Source: Buttiauxella izardii
GTDB lineage: Bacteria > Pseudomonadota > Gammaproteobacteria > Enterobacterales > Enterobacteriaceae
Length of the DNA: 64,000 bases
Direction of reading: 5' to 3'
NCBI RefSeq assembly: GCF_003601925.1
Contig: NZ_QZWH01000014.1
Coordinates: 1-64,000, forward strand
In this document: positions 17,461 through 25,043 of the stretch, piece after piece
Position numbering within the stretch: position 1 is the stretch's first letter
Layout: each line of letters begins with the position of its first letter
Made by a program: the position numbers and the translations under genes
The notes under the pieces: generated by a model
What the model was told of the DNA's origin: nothing
Seen by the model: the letters and a program-made list of their open reading frames with translations, nothing else
Databases searched by the model: none

Positions 17461-18197
17461 GACAAATCCTCCGTCACGCGCGGGAAGATGCTCTGGAACC
17501 CTTCGGCATGAGTGAGCGTTTTCGCCGCAGTAATACCGATGTTACGTTTTGCCTGGAGTCCGCGCTGTAAAGCGACACGCGTGTAGTATTCCCAAAGATG
17601 CTCCTGGCCCGCCATGCATTGAATAGCCTGATACTTTTTCTCCCACACAGAGGTAATGTCCAGCAGCACATCAGGCTTCCAGTTGCACTGCTCGGGTTGG
17701 TGCGGTTCAAAACAGTAAACTGGCGGCGCGCCGATAATAGGCTCACCTGGGTGATAACCTTCAGCCTGGGCGATAATGCGTGCTTCCTGCGCCAAATGCG
17801 TTGCCAGCGGGTGGTCGTAGTTATAAGGATCGTGCAGTGAATGGCTTAGAACAAAGTGTGGCTGAACACGGCGGTAAACATCTGCCAGGCGGAATAACGA
17901 GTCTTTATCCGCGCGCAGTGGGTAATCGCCCATATCAAAAAATTCAATGCTGGCCCCCAACACATCCGCTGCCGCCATCGCTTCTTCTTTGCGTACGGCT
18001 TTGACGTTTTCTTCCGTCATCTCACCTTTACGCCATAGCTTTGCCGATTCACCGCGTTCGCCAAAAGAGAGACACACAACATGCATGTTGTAACCGCGCG
18101 ACGTGTGTAATGCGATGGCACCGCCTGCTCGCCAGACGAAGTCTGCTGAATGTGCGCTGACCACTAACCCCGTTTTTGTTGCTGTATTATTTGTCAT
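17457..18197 (-). CDS. galB: 4-oxalomesaconate hydratase GalB (PIG-L/LmbE family)
   Basis: Zinc-dependent PIG-L/LmbE-fold protein of 246 aa which hydrates 4-oxalomesaconate to 4-carboxy-4-hydroxy-2-oxoadipate. The PIG-L zinc motif is present as SAHSADFVWRAGGA, with EFFDMGDYPL, HSLHDPYNYDHPLATHLA and the late FEPHQPEQC. ATG 18197 (MTNNTATKTG) has AAGGA seven bases upstream; the longer frame from 18236 lacks one. First gene of the operon galB-galC-galD-dehydrogenase, divergent from galR. GalB of P. putida is known to be a hydratase unrelated to LigJ-type hydratases, and this protein is of the GalB kind. Confidence 0.92.
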   Translation of the reverse strand: MTNNTATKTGLVVSAHSADFVWRAGGAIALHTSRGYNMHVVCLSFGERGESAKLWRKGEMTEENVKAVRKEEAMAAADVLGASIEFFDMGDYPLRADKDSLFRLADVYRRVQPHFVLSHSLHDPYNYDHPLATHLAQEARIIAQAEGYHPGEPIIGAPPVYCFEPHQPEQCNWKPDVLLDITSVWEKKYQAIQCMAGQEHLWEYYTRVALQRGLQAKRNIGITAAKTLTHAEGFQSIFPRVTEDLS

Positions 18198-18275
18198 GTT
18201 GGGTTCCTTGTTGTGCGTATGAGTAAATACTGTCATGCGTTATTCAGGGCGGGTAATCAGTTTAATTGCCTGAGG

Positions 18276-18296
18276 TATGATTTTTATTTATGTTGT
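18276..18296. promoter_or_regulatory. Candidate GalR binding site (galB/galR intergenic copy)
   Basis: TATGA, one variable base, TTTTATTTAT, two variable bases and TGT. Eighteen of 21 bases are identical to the sequence at 24509-24529 upstream of the transporter operon, in the same orientation. It lies between the divergent galB and galR genes. AT-rich sequence can match by chance, so this is a proposal. Confidence 0.45.
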
Positions 18297-18328
18297 TTAT
18301 TCATCGGCTCTGGATAAATGGCGAAAGC

Positions 18329-19597
18329 ATGAAAAAAACCCTCTCCTGTGAAATGATTAATATCATGCAAATCAGAGCCTTCTGTCAGGTTGCGGCTCAC
18401 GGTACCGTTTCCCGCGCGGCGGATAATTTATTTCGCACACAATCCGCAATCACCCGTTCAATTCGTGATTTAGAACACAGTTTGTCGTTAAAATTATTCG
18501 AGCGGCATGCCAGCGGAATGTTATTAACCGAATTTGGAAAATGTATTTTGCCGCGCGCACGACAAGCTATTGATGAGCTGTGCGCTATTCCGAAAATTAT
18601 CGCCAACGTCAGGGGGAAAGAGATCGCCGGACGTGAACCTGCCGAACCCATCTGGCTGTATAACACCCGTCGTCTTGAAGTCTTTATGGCACTGTTTCAG
18701 GTGCATCACACCCAGACAGTGGCTGACATGTTTCATGTCAGCCAGCCTGCCGTCAGTGCTGCGTTGAAAATACTGGAAAAAGGCGCGGGTTTAGCGCTGT
18801 TCCAGCGCACGCCAAAAGGAATGATGCCAACGCGCGGAGGGCAGGAAATTGCCAGTAATATCAGTCGGACATTGAATGAATTACGCCATATTCCAGCAGA
18901 TATTGCCGCCCGCCGGGGGATTTTACGCGGCACTGTACATATTGGAGCGCTGCCGCTAGGCCGTACGCGTTTGCTACCAGAAGCTATTCTCAGCCTGCTG
19001 TCGCGCTATCCGGGCGTGAACGTGATAACCAATGAAAGCGCATTCACAGCGCTGATTTCGGAATTACGTGCAGGCAATGTCGATTTTATTTTTGGGGCGC
19101 TGCGCGATGGTGTGGCGGACATCACCAACGAAGCGTTGTTTACCGAAGAGATGGTTATTCTTGCCCGACGCGATCATCCGTTATCTCGGGGTACCGTCAG
19201 CATGCAACAACTGGCTGCGGCACAATGGATTTTGCCACGCGCAGCCACGCCAGCCCGCAAACTGTTGAGCCAGGCATTTGGACAATTGGGAATTGCTGAA
19301 CCCCAGCCACTAGTGGAAACAGGTGATCTGGCAATTGCACGTAATTTGTTGCTGAATTCGGAGATGATAACGGCGATCTCCAGCCACCAGCTTGAGTATG
19401 AGCTGGCAGCTGACGTACTGGTAAAATTGCCGATCGAGCTACCGAATACTCACCGTGCCATTGGGCTAACCTGGCGCCAGGGGGCGCTGCATTCTCCTGC
19501 CGCGCAGGCGTTGTTGCAGGCCATCCGTGACGTGGTGGGTAAATACCAGCCTGCACAGCAGGAAACCGAGGGTTACTCTTTCCCTGCAACGGAGTAA
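18329..19597 (+). CDS. galR: LysR-family regulator GalR with two HTH domains
   Basis: Transcription factor of 422 aa, well above the usual 300 aa of LysR proteins. Residues 13-70 are a LysR helix-turn-helix (MQIRAFCQVAAHGTVSRAAD, TQSAITRSIRDLE, LFERHASGMLLTEFG). Residues 114-170 are a second one (LEVFMALFQVHHTQTVAD, SQPAVSAALKILE, LFQRTPKGMMPTRGG). The remaining 230 residues are the effector-binding domain (ILRGTVHIGALPLGRTRLLP). ATG 18329 is chosen over 18290, which lacks a ribosome binding site. It is divergent from galB and convergent with galA, overlapping its end by 25 bases. It most likely activates both gal operons with gallate or a pathway intermediate as inducer. Confidence 0.85.
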   Translation: MKKTLSCEMINIMQIRAFCQVAAHGTVSRAADNLFRTQSAITRSIRDLEHSLSLKLFERHASGMLLTEFGKCILPRARQAIDELCAIPKIIANVRGKEIAGREPAEPIWLYNTRRLEVFMALFQVHHTQTVADMFHVSQPAVSAALKILEKGAGLALFQRTPKGMMPTRGGQEIASNISRTLNELRHIPADIAARRGILRGTVHIGALPLGRTRLLPEAILSLLSRYPGVNVITNESAFTALISELRAGNVDFIFGALRDGVADITNEALFTEEMVILARRDHPLSRGTVSMQQLAAAQWILPRAATPARKLLSQAFGQLGIAEPQPLVETGDLAIARNLLLNSEMITAISSHQLEYELAADVLVKLPIELPNTHRAIGLTWRQGALHSPAAQALLQAIRDVVGKYQPAQQETEGYSFPATE

Positions 19598-20829
19598 ATC
19601 ACCTGCTGATTTCGCGTTTTCTGAAAATCATCCAGTGACATACCACGCATCGCGGCATATATATGCAGGTTTGAAACGCCCGTAACGGCACCGAATTTTT
19701 CCAGCAGGAAGAAGCTCGCACCATACTGAATCAGTTTGCGCCAGTCGCGGTCTCGCAACATCTGCTGTTCCTGGTCGGTAAGCCCTTCTTGCTGGTAGAG
19801 TTGTTCCGGCTGCTGGCGATAACGGGCACGCCATTCCGGCTGGACCAATTTGTGTAAGAAGCGGTTCAGGCGCAGCGCGTCCAGGCTGCGTTGATGCGTA
19901 AAGGGATAGGTGCCTTCCAGTTGCTCCACTCCCGCCAGTTCCTGAGCAATGTGAGCACGATGGCGGGCGGCAGTATCGATGGGTAAGGTACGGGCATGGT
20001 TTTCCAGAATCAGCGTCGCGATACCGGTCATTGACGGCAAATAATAAGACTGGTGCGTTACCGTCACGTTTGCCGACAATGCGCCACGCATCACCAGCCA
20101 CATAATCACTTCCGCTCCTTCCATTCCGCCTAACTGGGCATATTCCGCCACGGTCATTTGTGCCAGGCTTTCAGGATCGTTTGCCAGCGCATCAACAAAC
20201 TGGGCATCCCAGTCAGGATTATTAAATCCGCAACGTTCACCGTGTACCTGATGCGACAACCCGCCTGTTGCCACCAGCGCCACAGTAAGATCTTCCGGGA
20301 AACTTTCAATTGCTCTACGCAAAGCCTGGCCAAGCTTGTAACAGCGGCGAGCGCTGGGGATAGGAAATTGCAGCACACCTATTTGCAGCGGCACCACTTG
20401 CGTCGGCCAACCACCCTGCGAAGGTAACAGCGCTGACAATGGTGAGAAGAGACCATGATCGAGCGGCTTATTCATAAAGAAGCTCATATCAAACTCATCG
20501 CTCATCAGGCTGGTGCCTATATGGCGTGAGAGTGCCGCATGGCCTTTTACCGAAGGTAAATCACGAGGGCCGCCGCCTTCATCCGCAACCTGATATTCGT
20601 CGTCGATTCCCAGCGCGAAAGTGGAGTAATGGTCGAAGAAAAACGACGTGACATGGTCGTTAAACACATACAGCAGCACATCTGGTTTTTTCTCTGCAAG
20701 CCAACGCTGCATCGGCTCAAAACTTGAGAATATAGGCTCCCATGCCTGCTCTTTTTGTTTGTTGTGGTCGACCGCGAAGCCGATGGTTGGCGTATGTGAA
20801 ACGGCTAGTCCGCCAATAATTTTTGCCAT
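19573..20829 (-). CDS. galA: Gallate dioxygenase GalA
   Basis: Type II extradiol dioxygenase of 418 aa, the length of DesB/GalA proteins. Residues 1-280 are the LigB-like catalytic domain with iron ligands His12 (AVSHTP) and His59 (FNDHV) and a Glu near 237-240 (GGMEGAE); His125, His193 and His196 fit second-sphere roles. Residues 300-418 are a LigA-like small domain (LRLNRFLHKLVQPEWRARY, LIQYGASFFLLEKFGAVTG), so the two protocatechuate 4,5-dioxygenase subunits are fused, as in gallate dioxygenases. It opens the gallate ring to 4-oxalomesaconate with O2. It is the last gene of the operon transporter-reductase-oxygenase-galA. Confidence 0.93.
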   Translation of the reverse strand: MAKIIGGLAVSHTPTIGFAVDHNKQKEQAWEPIFSSFEPMQRWLAEKKPDVLLYVFNDHVTSFFFDHYSTFALGIDDEYQVADEGGGPRDLPSVKGHAALSRHIGTSLMSDEFDMSFFMNKPLDHGLFSPLSALLPSQGGWPTQVVPLQIGVLQFPIPSARRCYKLGQALRRAIESFPEDLTVALVATGGLSHQVHGERCGFNNPDWDAQFVDALANDPESLAQMTVAEYAQLGGMEGAEVIMWLVMRGALSANVTVTHQSYYLPSMTGIATLILENHARTLPIDTAARHRAHIAQELAGVEQLEGTYPFTHQRSLDALRLNRFLHKLVQPEWRARYRQQPEQLYQQEGLTDQEQQMLRDRDWRKLIQYGASFFLLEKFGAVTGVSNLHIYAAMRGMSLDDFQKTRNQQVIYSVAGKE

Positions 20830-20873
20830 GATGTCTACTCCACGTATCGTTAAATTAGGATGTTTTTATTAGA

Positions 20874-22013
20874 TTATTTTTGGCACTGCTGCATGCAATC
20901 TGGCGCAACCCCTGCTTCAGCCACCGCTAAATCATGCAGGATGCGGCGCATCATCAATCCCGGGCGGTCCGGTGCAAAGTTAAGATCGAACTGCGGTTCA
21001 CTGTCCTTGCGAACAACGTCGAGTATCCACTCAAGCGCGTCGACATCTTCGGTATAAGCCTTGGCTGACGAAACATACAAGTGCTCATCAGTGGCGGTGT
21101 TTTGTAGGTCAAAATCACGCGTACAGAACCACCAGTAATGAATGCTGCCATTGGTTTCCGGGGTGAAAATGTGCGAAATGTTAAAGCGGTAAGTGATGTC
21201 CCGGCCCGCGCCTTGCGAGGTATCAACGATACGGGCAAAGGCAACGTGCATAGCGGGCGACTGGAAACGAGCTTCTGAATAACGATCAACCGGTATTCCC
21301 GTTAACCCGGTTGGAATGGCATAGACCCCTGGCGGCGGCGAGTTTTTCAATACGCGGTCAATAATGACTACATTCCCTTCCTGCCGCACTTTCAGCTTCG
21401 AACGGGCATATTCCGGTGTGCCTATCGCACCAGGATGCAAGAACGGGAAATGCGTCTGATCGAGCAAGTTTTCGTGCATGGAAATGTAGTCAGATTTAAA
21501 GCTGAACTGGCCATTAACACTTTTCCACTCCGGGCTACTCAACCAATGCGTGTCAGGAATAGTCGCGGGGTCGGCGCTGTCGGGGTCACCCATCCAGATC
21601 CAAATCAGCGGTGCCCGTTCTACAACTTCGAAAGTTCGCACCTGCGCATTGCCCGGCACGTTGGCCATCGACGGTAAATTGACGCAACGCCCGCTCGTAT
21701 TGAACTGCATCCCATGGTAACCGCAGACCAGCGTGTCACCATCCAGTTTGCCTTTTGCCAGCGGAAACGAACGGTGTGGACAGCGGTTACGTACCGCCAC
21801 AGGTTCACCCGCAAGAGTGCGGTAAAGCGCAACATCCGTCCCCAGAAAGCGGCGGCTGATTATCTCGCGAGAAACTTCATTACTGAGTGCTGCAACATAC
21901 CAACAATTACGGATAAGCGGCGTGCTGTGATCAGCGAATCCACCCGTGCCAAAAGTATCATCCTCAAAGGGATGTCTTGGATGATCAATAACCATATCAA
22001 ATGAATGATTCAT
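20874..22013 (-). CDS. Rieske non-heme iron oxygenase, VanA-like O-demethylase
   Basis: Terminal oxygenase component of 379 aa. The Rieske [2Fe-2S] motif is CPHRSFPLAKG...CGYHGMQF with Cys78, His80, Cys97 and His100. The mononuclear iron site is ENLLDQTHFPFLH with His188 and His193 and bridging Asp185. Length and C-terminal style fit the vanillate O-demethylase/phthalate dioxygenase-type group. It lies between its reductase and galA, eight bases from the reductase gene. Because the operon ends in gallate cleavage, the likely reaction is oxidative O-demethylation of 3-O-methylgallate, syringate or vanillate with release of formaldehyde; ring hydroxylation giving gallate is the alternative. The substrate is inferred from context only. 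Confidence 0.85.
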   Translation of the reverse strand: MNHSFDMVIDHPRHPFEDDTFGTGGFADHSTPLIRNCWYVAALSNEVSREIISRRFLGTDVALYRTLAGEPVAVRNRCPHRSFPLAKGKLDGDTLVCGYHGMQFNTSGRCVNLPSMANVPGNAQVRTFEVVERAPLIWIWMGDPDSADPATIPDTHWLSSPEWKSVNGQFSFKSDYISMHENLLDQTHFPFLHPGAIGTPEYARSKLKVRQEGNVVIIDRVLKNSPPPGVYAIPTGLTGIPVDRYSEARFQSPAMHVAFARIVDTSQGAGRDITYRFNISHIFTPETNGSIHYWWFCTRDFDLQNTATDEHLYVSSAKAYTEDVDALEWILDVVRKDSEPQFDLNFAPDRPGLMMRRILHDLAVAEAGVAPDCMQQCQK

Positions 22014-22021
22014 AATTTACC

Positions 22022-23002
22022 CTATTGCAAATCAAGCACTAAACGTTTTCCGCGTAACCGTGAGACACAGATACACATTGACTCACCAGACTGTTTTTCC
22101 TCTTCGCTGAGGTATTGATCCTGGTGCACCAGCGGCCCATCGGCAGAAATCACCGTTTGCTCACAAAGCCCGCACTCACCCCGGCGACAATCCCAAAGCA
22201 CATCCACTTTTGCGGCATTCAGCGCATCAAGAATGCTGGTATTGCGGGCAATCGGAATGATGCGACCAGAGCGTTTAAGCTCAACCTCAAATGGCTGGTT
22301 TTCTGACATTACCGCTGGTGCAAAACATTCATAATGCAAATTCTCTTGCGGGAAATTGCGTTCACGAGCCGCGGCGCATACGCCGTCAATCAACGATGAA
22401 GGGCCGCAAATATAGAGGGCTGTCTCTGGTGCCAGCGTTCCCAGCAGTGCATGCAAATTAATTCGCTCGGCTTTTTGGCTGTAATGAAAACGCACACGGC
22501 CAGGGATCAGGCTGGAGATGTCATTGTGAAAAGCCATTGATGCCGCGGTACGCCCGCAGTAAAGCAATGAGAATGGCTTCTGACGTTTCATCAGGCTGCG
22601 CATCATCGAAAATATCGGCGTGATGCCTATGCCTCCGGCAATCAACAATACCGGCTGTGTGGTTCTTTCCAGTGCGAAAGCATTTACGGGCACCGAAACA
22701 CGAAGCCGGCAGCCAGGTAGCAAATGCTGATGTATCCAGCAGGAGACCGTTCCCTGTGGCTCCCGCTGAACAGCAATGCGGTAAAGATGACGGGCATCGT
22801 CACTGATACCATCACCACCGAGCAAAGAGTAATGCCGGACAAACAGGCCGCCTTCATGATTATCAAGAAACAGAGTGATATGCGCGCCTGCTGTGTATTC
22901 CGGCAGCGGCGTTTTGTCTGGTGTCGCCAGCTGATACTCACGGATGGAGGGAGTGAGCTCACGAACCGCAACCACCTCCACTTCTATTTGTTTAAATGCC
23001 AT
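22022..23002 (-). CDS. Rieske oxygenase reductase, VanB-like
   Basis: Phthalate dioxygenase reductase-type flavoprotein of 326 aa. Order of domains: flavin-binding barrel (residues 1-105, FVRHYSLLGG), NAD-binding domain (105-230, VLLIAGGIGITPIFSMMRSL, LYICGPSSLIDGV) and a C-terminal plant-type [2Fe-2S] ferredoxin domain (240-326, CRRGECGLCEQTVI, then CICVSRLRG). It carries electrons from NADH to the adjacent Rieske oxygenase. This VanB-type domain order distinguishes it from reductases with N-terminal ferredoxin. It is eight bases upstream of the oxygenase and 13 bases after the transporter gene. Confidence 0.92.
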   Translation of the reverse strand: MAFKQIEVEVVAVRELTPSIREYQLATPDKTPLPEYTAGAHITLFLDNHEGGLFVRHYSLLGGDGISDDARHLYRIAVQREPQGTVSCWIHQHLLPGCRLRVSVPVNAFALERTTQPVLLIAGGIGITPIFSMMRSLMKRQKPFSLLYCGRTAASMAFHNDISSLIPGRVRFHYSQKAERINLHALLGTLAPETALYICGPSSLIDGVCAAARERNFPQENLHYECFAPAVMSENQPFEVELKRSGRIIPIARNTSILDALNAAKVDVLWDCRRGECGLCEQTVISADGPLVHQDQYLSEEEKQSGESMCICVSRLRGKRLVLDLQ

Positions 23003-23015
23003 CTCGTTTCTCCGC

Positions 23016-24377
23016 TTATTTCATTTCACGGGTCACTACCGCGAAATCACTTCCGCTTACGGTTTGCGCACGGCCATCACGATGATTAATCACCACCAAC
23101 ATTGCTAACAACGCCGGTAGCGCGAGAATGTAAAAGATAGCGCCAGGCCCGGCAAACAGACCGATAAGCAAACCACCCGTCGTGGTGCTGAGAATTGCCC
23201 CGGTACGACCTATTCCATGCATCCAACTAACACCCGTAGCGCGAATACCCGTTGGGTAGAACGCTGGCGCAAAGGCCTGCATGCCAGTCTGCGCACCGTT
23301 AATACATACGCCACTGATAAACACGAACAAGCCGAGCATCAACGGGGAAAAATTGAACATACCCAGCGTTAATAAACTGAGACTACCGAGCAGATAAAAT
23401 GCGCCTATCACTTTCTTACGCGACATGCGATCCATCAGCGAGCCCACAATGATGCCGCCGCCAATACCACCAAGCTGGAAGACACCCGTAATTATCGCGG
23501 CATGTTGCAGGTTAATTCCGCCGTCACGCAGCACCGTTGGCAACCAGCCATTGAGCATGTAAATCACAAACAGCCCCATGAAATAGGTCAGCCACAACAC
23601 AACCGTGCCCCACGCATAGCTCGGCGTGAACAGTTGTTTTACGCGTGATGATTTTTCTACGACGGGGTTAATCAGGAAAAACTGCGTTTCTGCGGTGAAC
23701 GCCCCGCCCATGCGCTGCAAAGTGGCCGCGATTTTTTCTGATGGGAAATGACGAGCCACCATAAACATAGGGGATTCCGGCAAGAACCACAGCAGCAATG
23801 GTAAAAGCACCAGCGGGACAATGCCGCCAAAGATCAGCACAGATTCCCAGCCCCATGCCGGTATCATCCAGGCCGCAATGAAACCTGCAATGCCAGAGCC
23901 GATACTGAATCCGCTGTACATTAAGGTGATCATCACCCCCTGACGACGAGCAGGAATATATTCAGCGATCAGCGTGACACAATTTGGCATAGCCGCACCA
24001 AGCCCAAGACCTGTGATAAAACGCATCAACGCCAGTTCTTGTGGGGAGGAGGAAAATGCCGACAGCAGGCTAAAAAGTGCAAAAACAGCAACGGAAAGCA
24101 GCAACAAACGTTTGCGCCCATAGCGATCAGCCAGAGGCCCCGTGATCAGCGCTCCAAGCGCCACGCCAAACATGGCACAACCGAGGACAGGGCCTATCTC
24201 AGCACGGCTCAAACCCCACTTCGCCAACAGTTCCGGCACAATAAAGCCCATGATTGCGGTGTCATAGCCGTCAAACATGATGATCAGCAACCCTGCCGCC
24301 ACAACCAGCCATTGATAGCCAGTAATGGGCCGTGAATCTATCCATGCTTTAACGTCTACATTATTTGAAATACTCAT
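23016..24377 (-). CDS. MFS aromatic acid:H+ symporter
   Basis: Major facilitator superfamily permease of 453 aa with 12 predicted membrane helices. The N-terminal pattern QWLVVAAGLLIIMFDGYDTAIMGFI and the loop GPLADRYGRKRLLL are those of the aromatic acid:H+ symporter family (PcaK, GalT, VanK). GSLMDRMSRKKVIG is the matching second-half loop. First gene of the operon with reductase, oxygenase and galA, so it probably imports gallate or a methoxylated benzoate such as syringate or vanillate. The promoter region upstream contains the candidate GalR site at 24509-24529. Confidence 0.9.
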   Translation of the reverse strand: MSISNNVDVKAWIDSRPITGYQWLVVAAGLLIIMFDGYDTAIMGFIVPELLAKWGLSRAEIGPVLGCAMFGVALGALITGPLADRYGRKRLLLLSVAVFALFSLLSAFSSSPQELALMRFITGLGLGAAMPNCVTLIAEYIPARRQGVMITLMYSGFSIGSGIAGFIAAWMIPAWGWESVLIFGGIVPLVLLPLLLWFLPESPMFMVARHFPSEKIAATLQRMGGAFTAETQFFLINPVVEKSSRVKQLFTPSYAWGTVVLWLTYFMGLFVIYMLNGWLPTVLRDGGINLQHAAIITGVFQLGGIGGGIIVGSLMDRMSRKKVIGAFYLLGSLSLLTLGMFNFSPLMLGLFVFISGVCINGAQTGMQAFAPAFYPTGIRATGVSWMHGIGRTGAILSTTTGGLLIGLFAGPGAIFYILALPALLAMLVVINHRDGRAQTVSGSDFAVVTREMK

Positions 24378-24508
24378 AACGTTGTTCGCCTGTTTTTATG
24401 ATCGTGTTGCGATTACCACCACTTGAAGGGACTGGGCGGTTTGTCGTGTAGGGTCTTTTTAAGGTAAAGCAACACTGTCAGGCTCGTGGGCTGAAAAAAT
24501 TTTAGAGA

Positions 24509-24529
24509 TATGAGTTTTATTTATACTGT
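24509..24529. promoter_or_regulatory. Candidate GalR binding site (transporter operon copy)
   Basis: Eighteen of 21 bases match the element at 18276-18296 (TATGA-N-TTTTATTTAT-NN-TGT). It lies 132-152 bases upstream of the transporter start. Two copies in front of the two gal operons of the island suggest a shared regulator, most simply GalR. Confidence 0.45.
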
Positions 24530-24804
24530 GAGGTTTACAACAATTTTCAATAATAAAAAAGTGAGTTGCACATGCCAGGTATAATCAAATAAATCAGATG
24601 GTTGAAGCCAGTCTCTGGCGTGAGGCCTGCATACAGAGGAATTATAGTTTTTGCGGTGAATCATGATTAACTCAGTGAATCGCGGATAACCGACGCAGCA
24701 GGTTGGTTGATGGCTGAGAATACGGAAATCTCAAAAAGTGCGTGGAACTAAAACGGGTGTGCTTACACTGGCAGCGGTTCTGCTTCTGCAGGGTCGATAA
24801 ACTG
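24530..24804. other. Island right-end intergenic DNA without a recognised gene
   Basis: Between the transporter promoter and the transposase relic there is no reading frame with a convincing start and composition. The DNA is moderately AT-rich. I see no terminator, tRNA or repeat in it. Confidence 0.5.
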
Positions 24805-24947
24805 GCACAGAATATGAGCCGTCGTGGTAACTGCTGGCATATTGCAGTGCGCTCAGGCCACATGAATATAATGACGGATTACCACCAAACGAAACGAAAA
24901 ATCGATACTGGAAAAACTCTAAAGCGGTGGCCATTTTAGTTGACGAC
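24805..24947 (+). pseudogene. IS3-family transposase (OrfB) C-terminal relic
   Basis: Translation of 24811-24840 gives NMSRRGNCW, the hallmark of IS3-family OrfB integrases near their C-terminus (normally followed by DNAPMERFF). That continuation is missing. From 24864 another frame gives EYNDGLPPNE then KNRYWKNSKAVA, the very end of an IS2-like OrfB. The two segments are joined by an internal deletion and lack inverted repeats that I can see. The relic abuts the right attachment repeat at 24949. Confidence 0.75.
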
Positions 24948-24948
24948 T

Positions 24949-25034
24949 TCACAGGTTCGAGCCCTGTAGGGCGTACCATTTCGATTCGAAGAGAAAAGAC
25001 GCCCGAAGGCGTCTTTTTTTATGTCTGAAATTCA
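24949..25034. repeat. Right attachment repeat (displaced argU 3' end)
   Basis: Exact 86-base duplicate of 14462-14547, including the tRNA T-arm and acceptor 3' half, CCA and the terminator hairpin (24995-25020). It marks the right boundary of the island; the C-S lyase gene ends ten bases beyond it. Confidence 0.9.
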
Positions 25035-25043
25035 CGGCAACAA

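Larger units (their letters stand above)
14462..25034. mobile_element. argU genomic island carrying gallate/methoxy-aromatic catabolism
   Basis: An exact 86-base direct repeat flanks the region (14462-14547 and 24949-25034). It comprises the last 30 bases of argU, its terminator and a short tail, the pattern left by site-specific integration at a tRNA 3' end. One repeat unit plus the intervening DNA is 10,487 bases. Contents: dehydrogenase, galD, galC, galB, galR, galA, Rieske oxygenase, reductase, MFS transporter and an IS3-type transposase relic beside the right repeat. No integrase or excisionase is recognisable, so the island is either decayed or was mobilised in trans. The 14548-14773 stretch after the left repeat holds no gene I can support. 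Confidence 0.85.

Noticed and set aside
24001-24335. Lys/Gln-rich plus-strand frame opposite the MFS gene
   Set aside because: Shadow frame of the transporter's hydrophobic codons; no supporting signals.
24731-24979. Minus-strand 82-aa protein containing GLEPVKSST
   Set aside because: It reads through the duplicated tRNA 3' end, a common false gene beside tRNA genes; the plus strand of the region is a transposase relic.
14462-25034. Prophage at argU
   Set aside because: The content is entirely catabolic, with no phage structural, replication or lysis genes.
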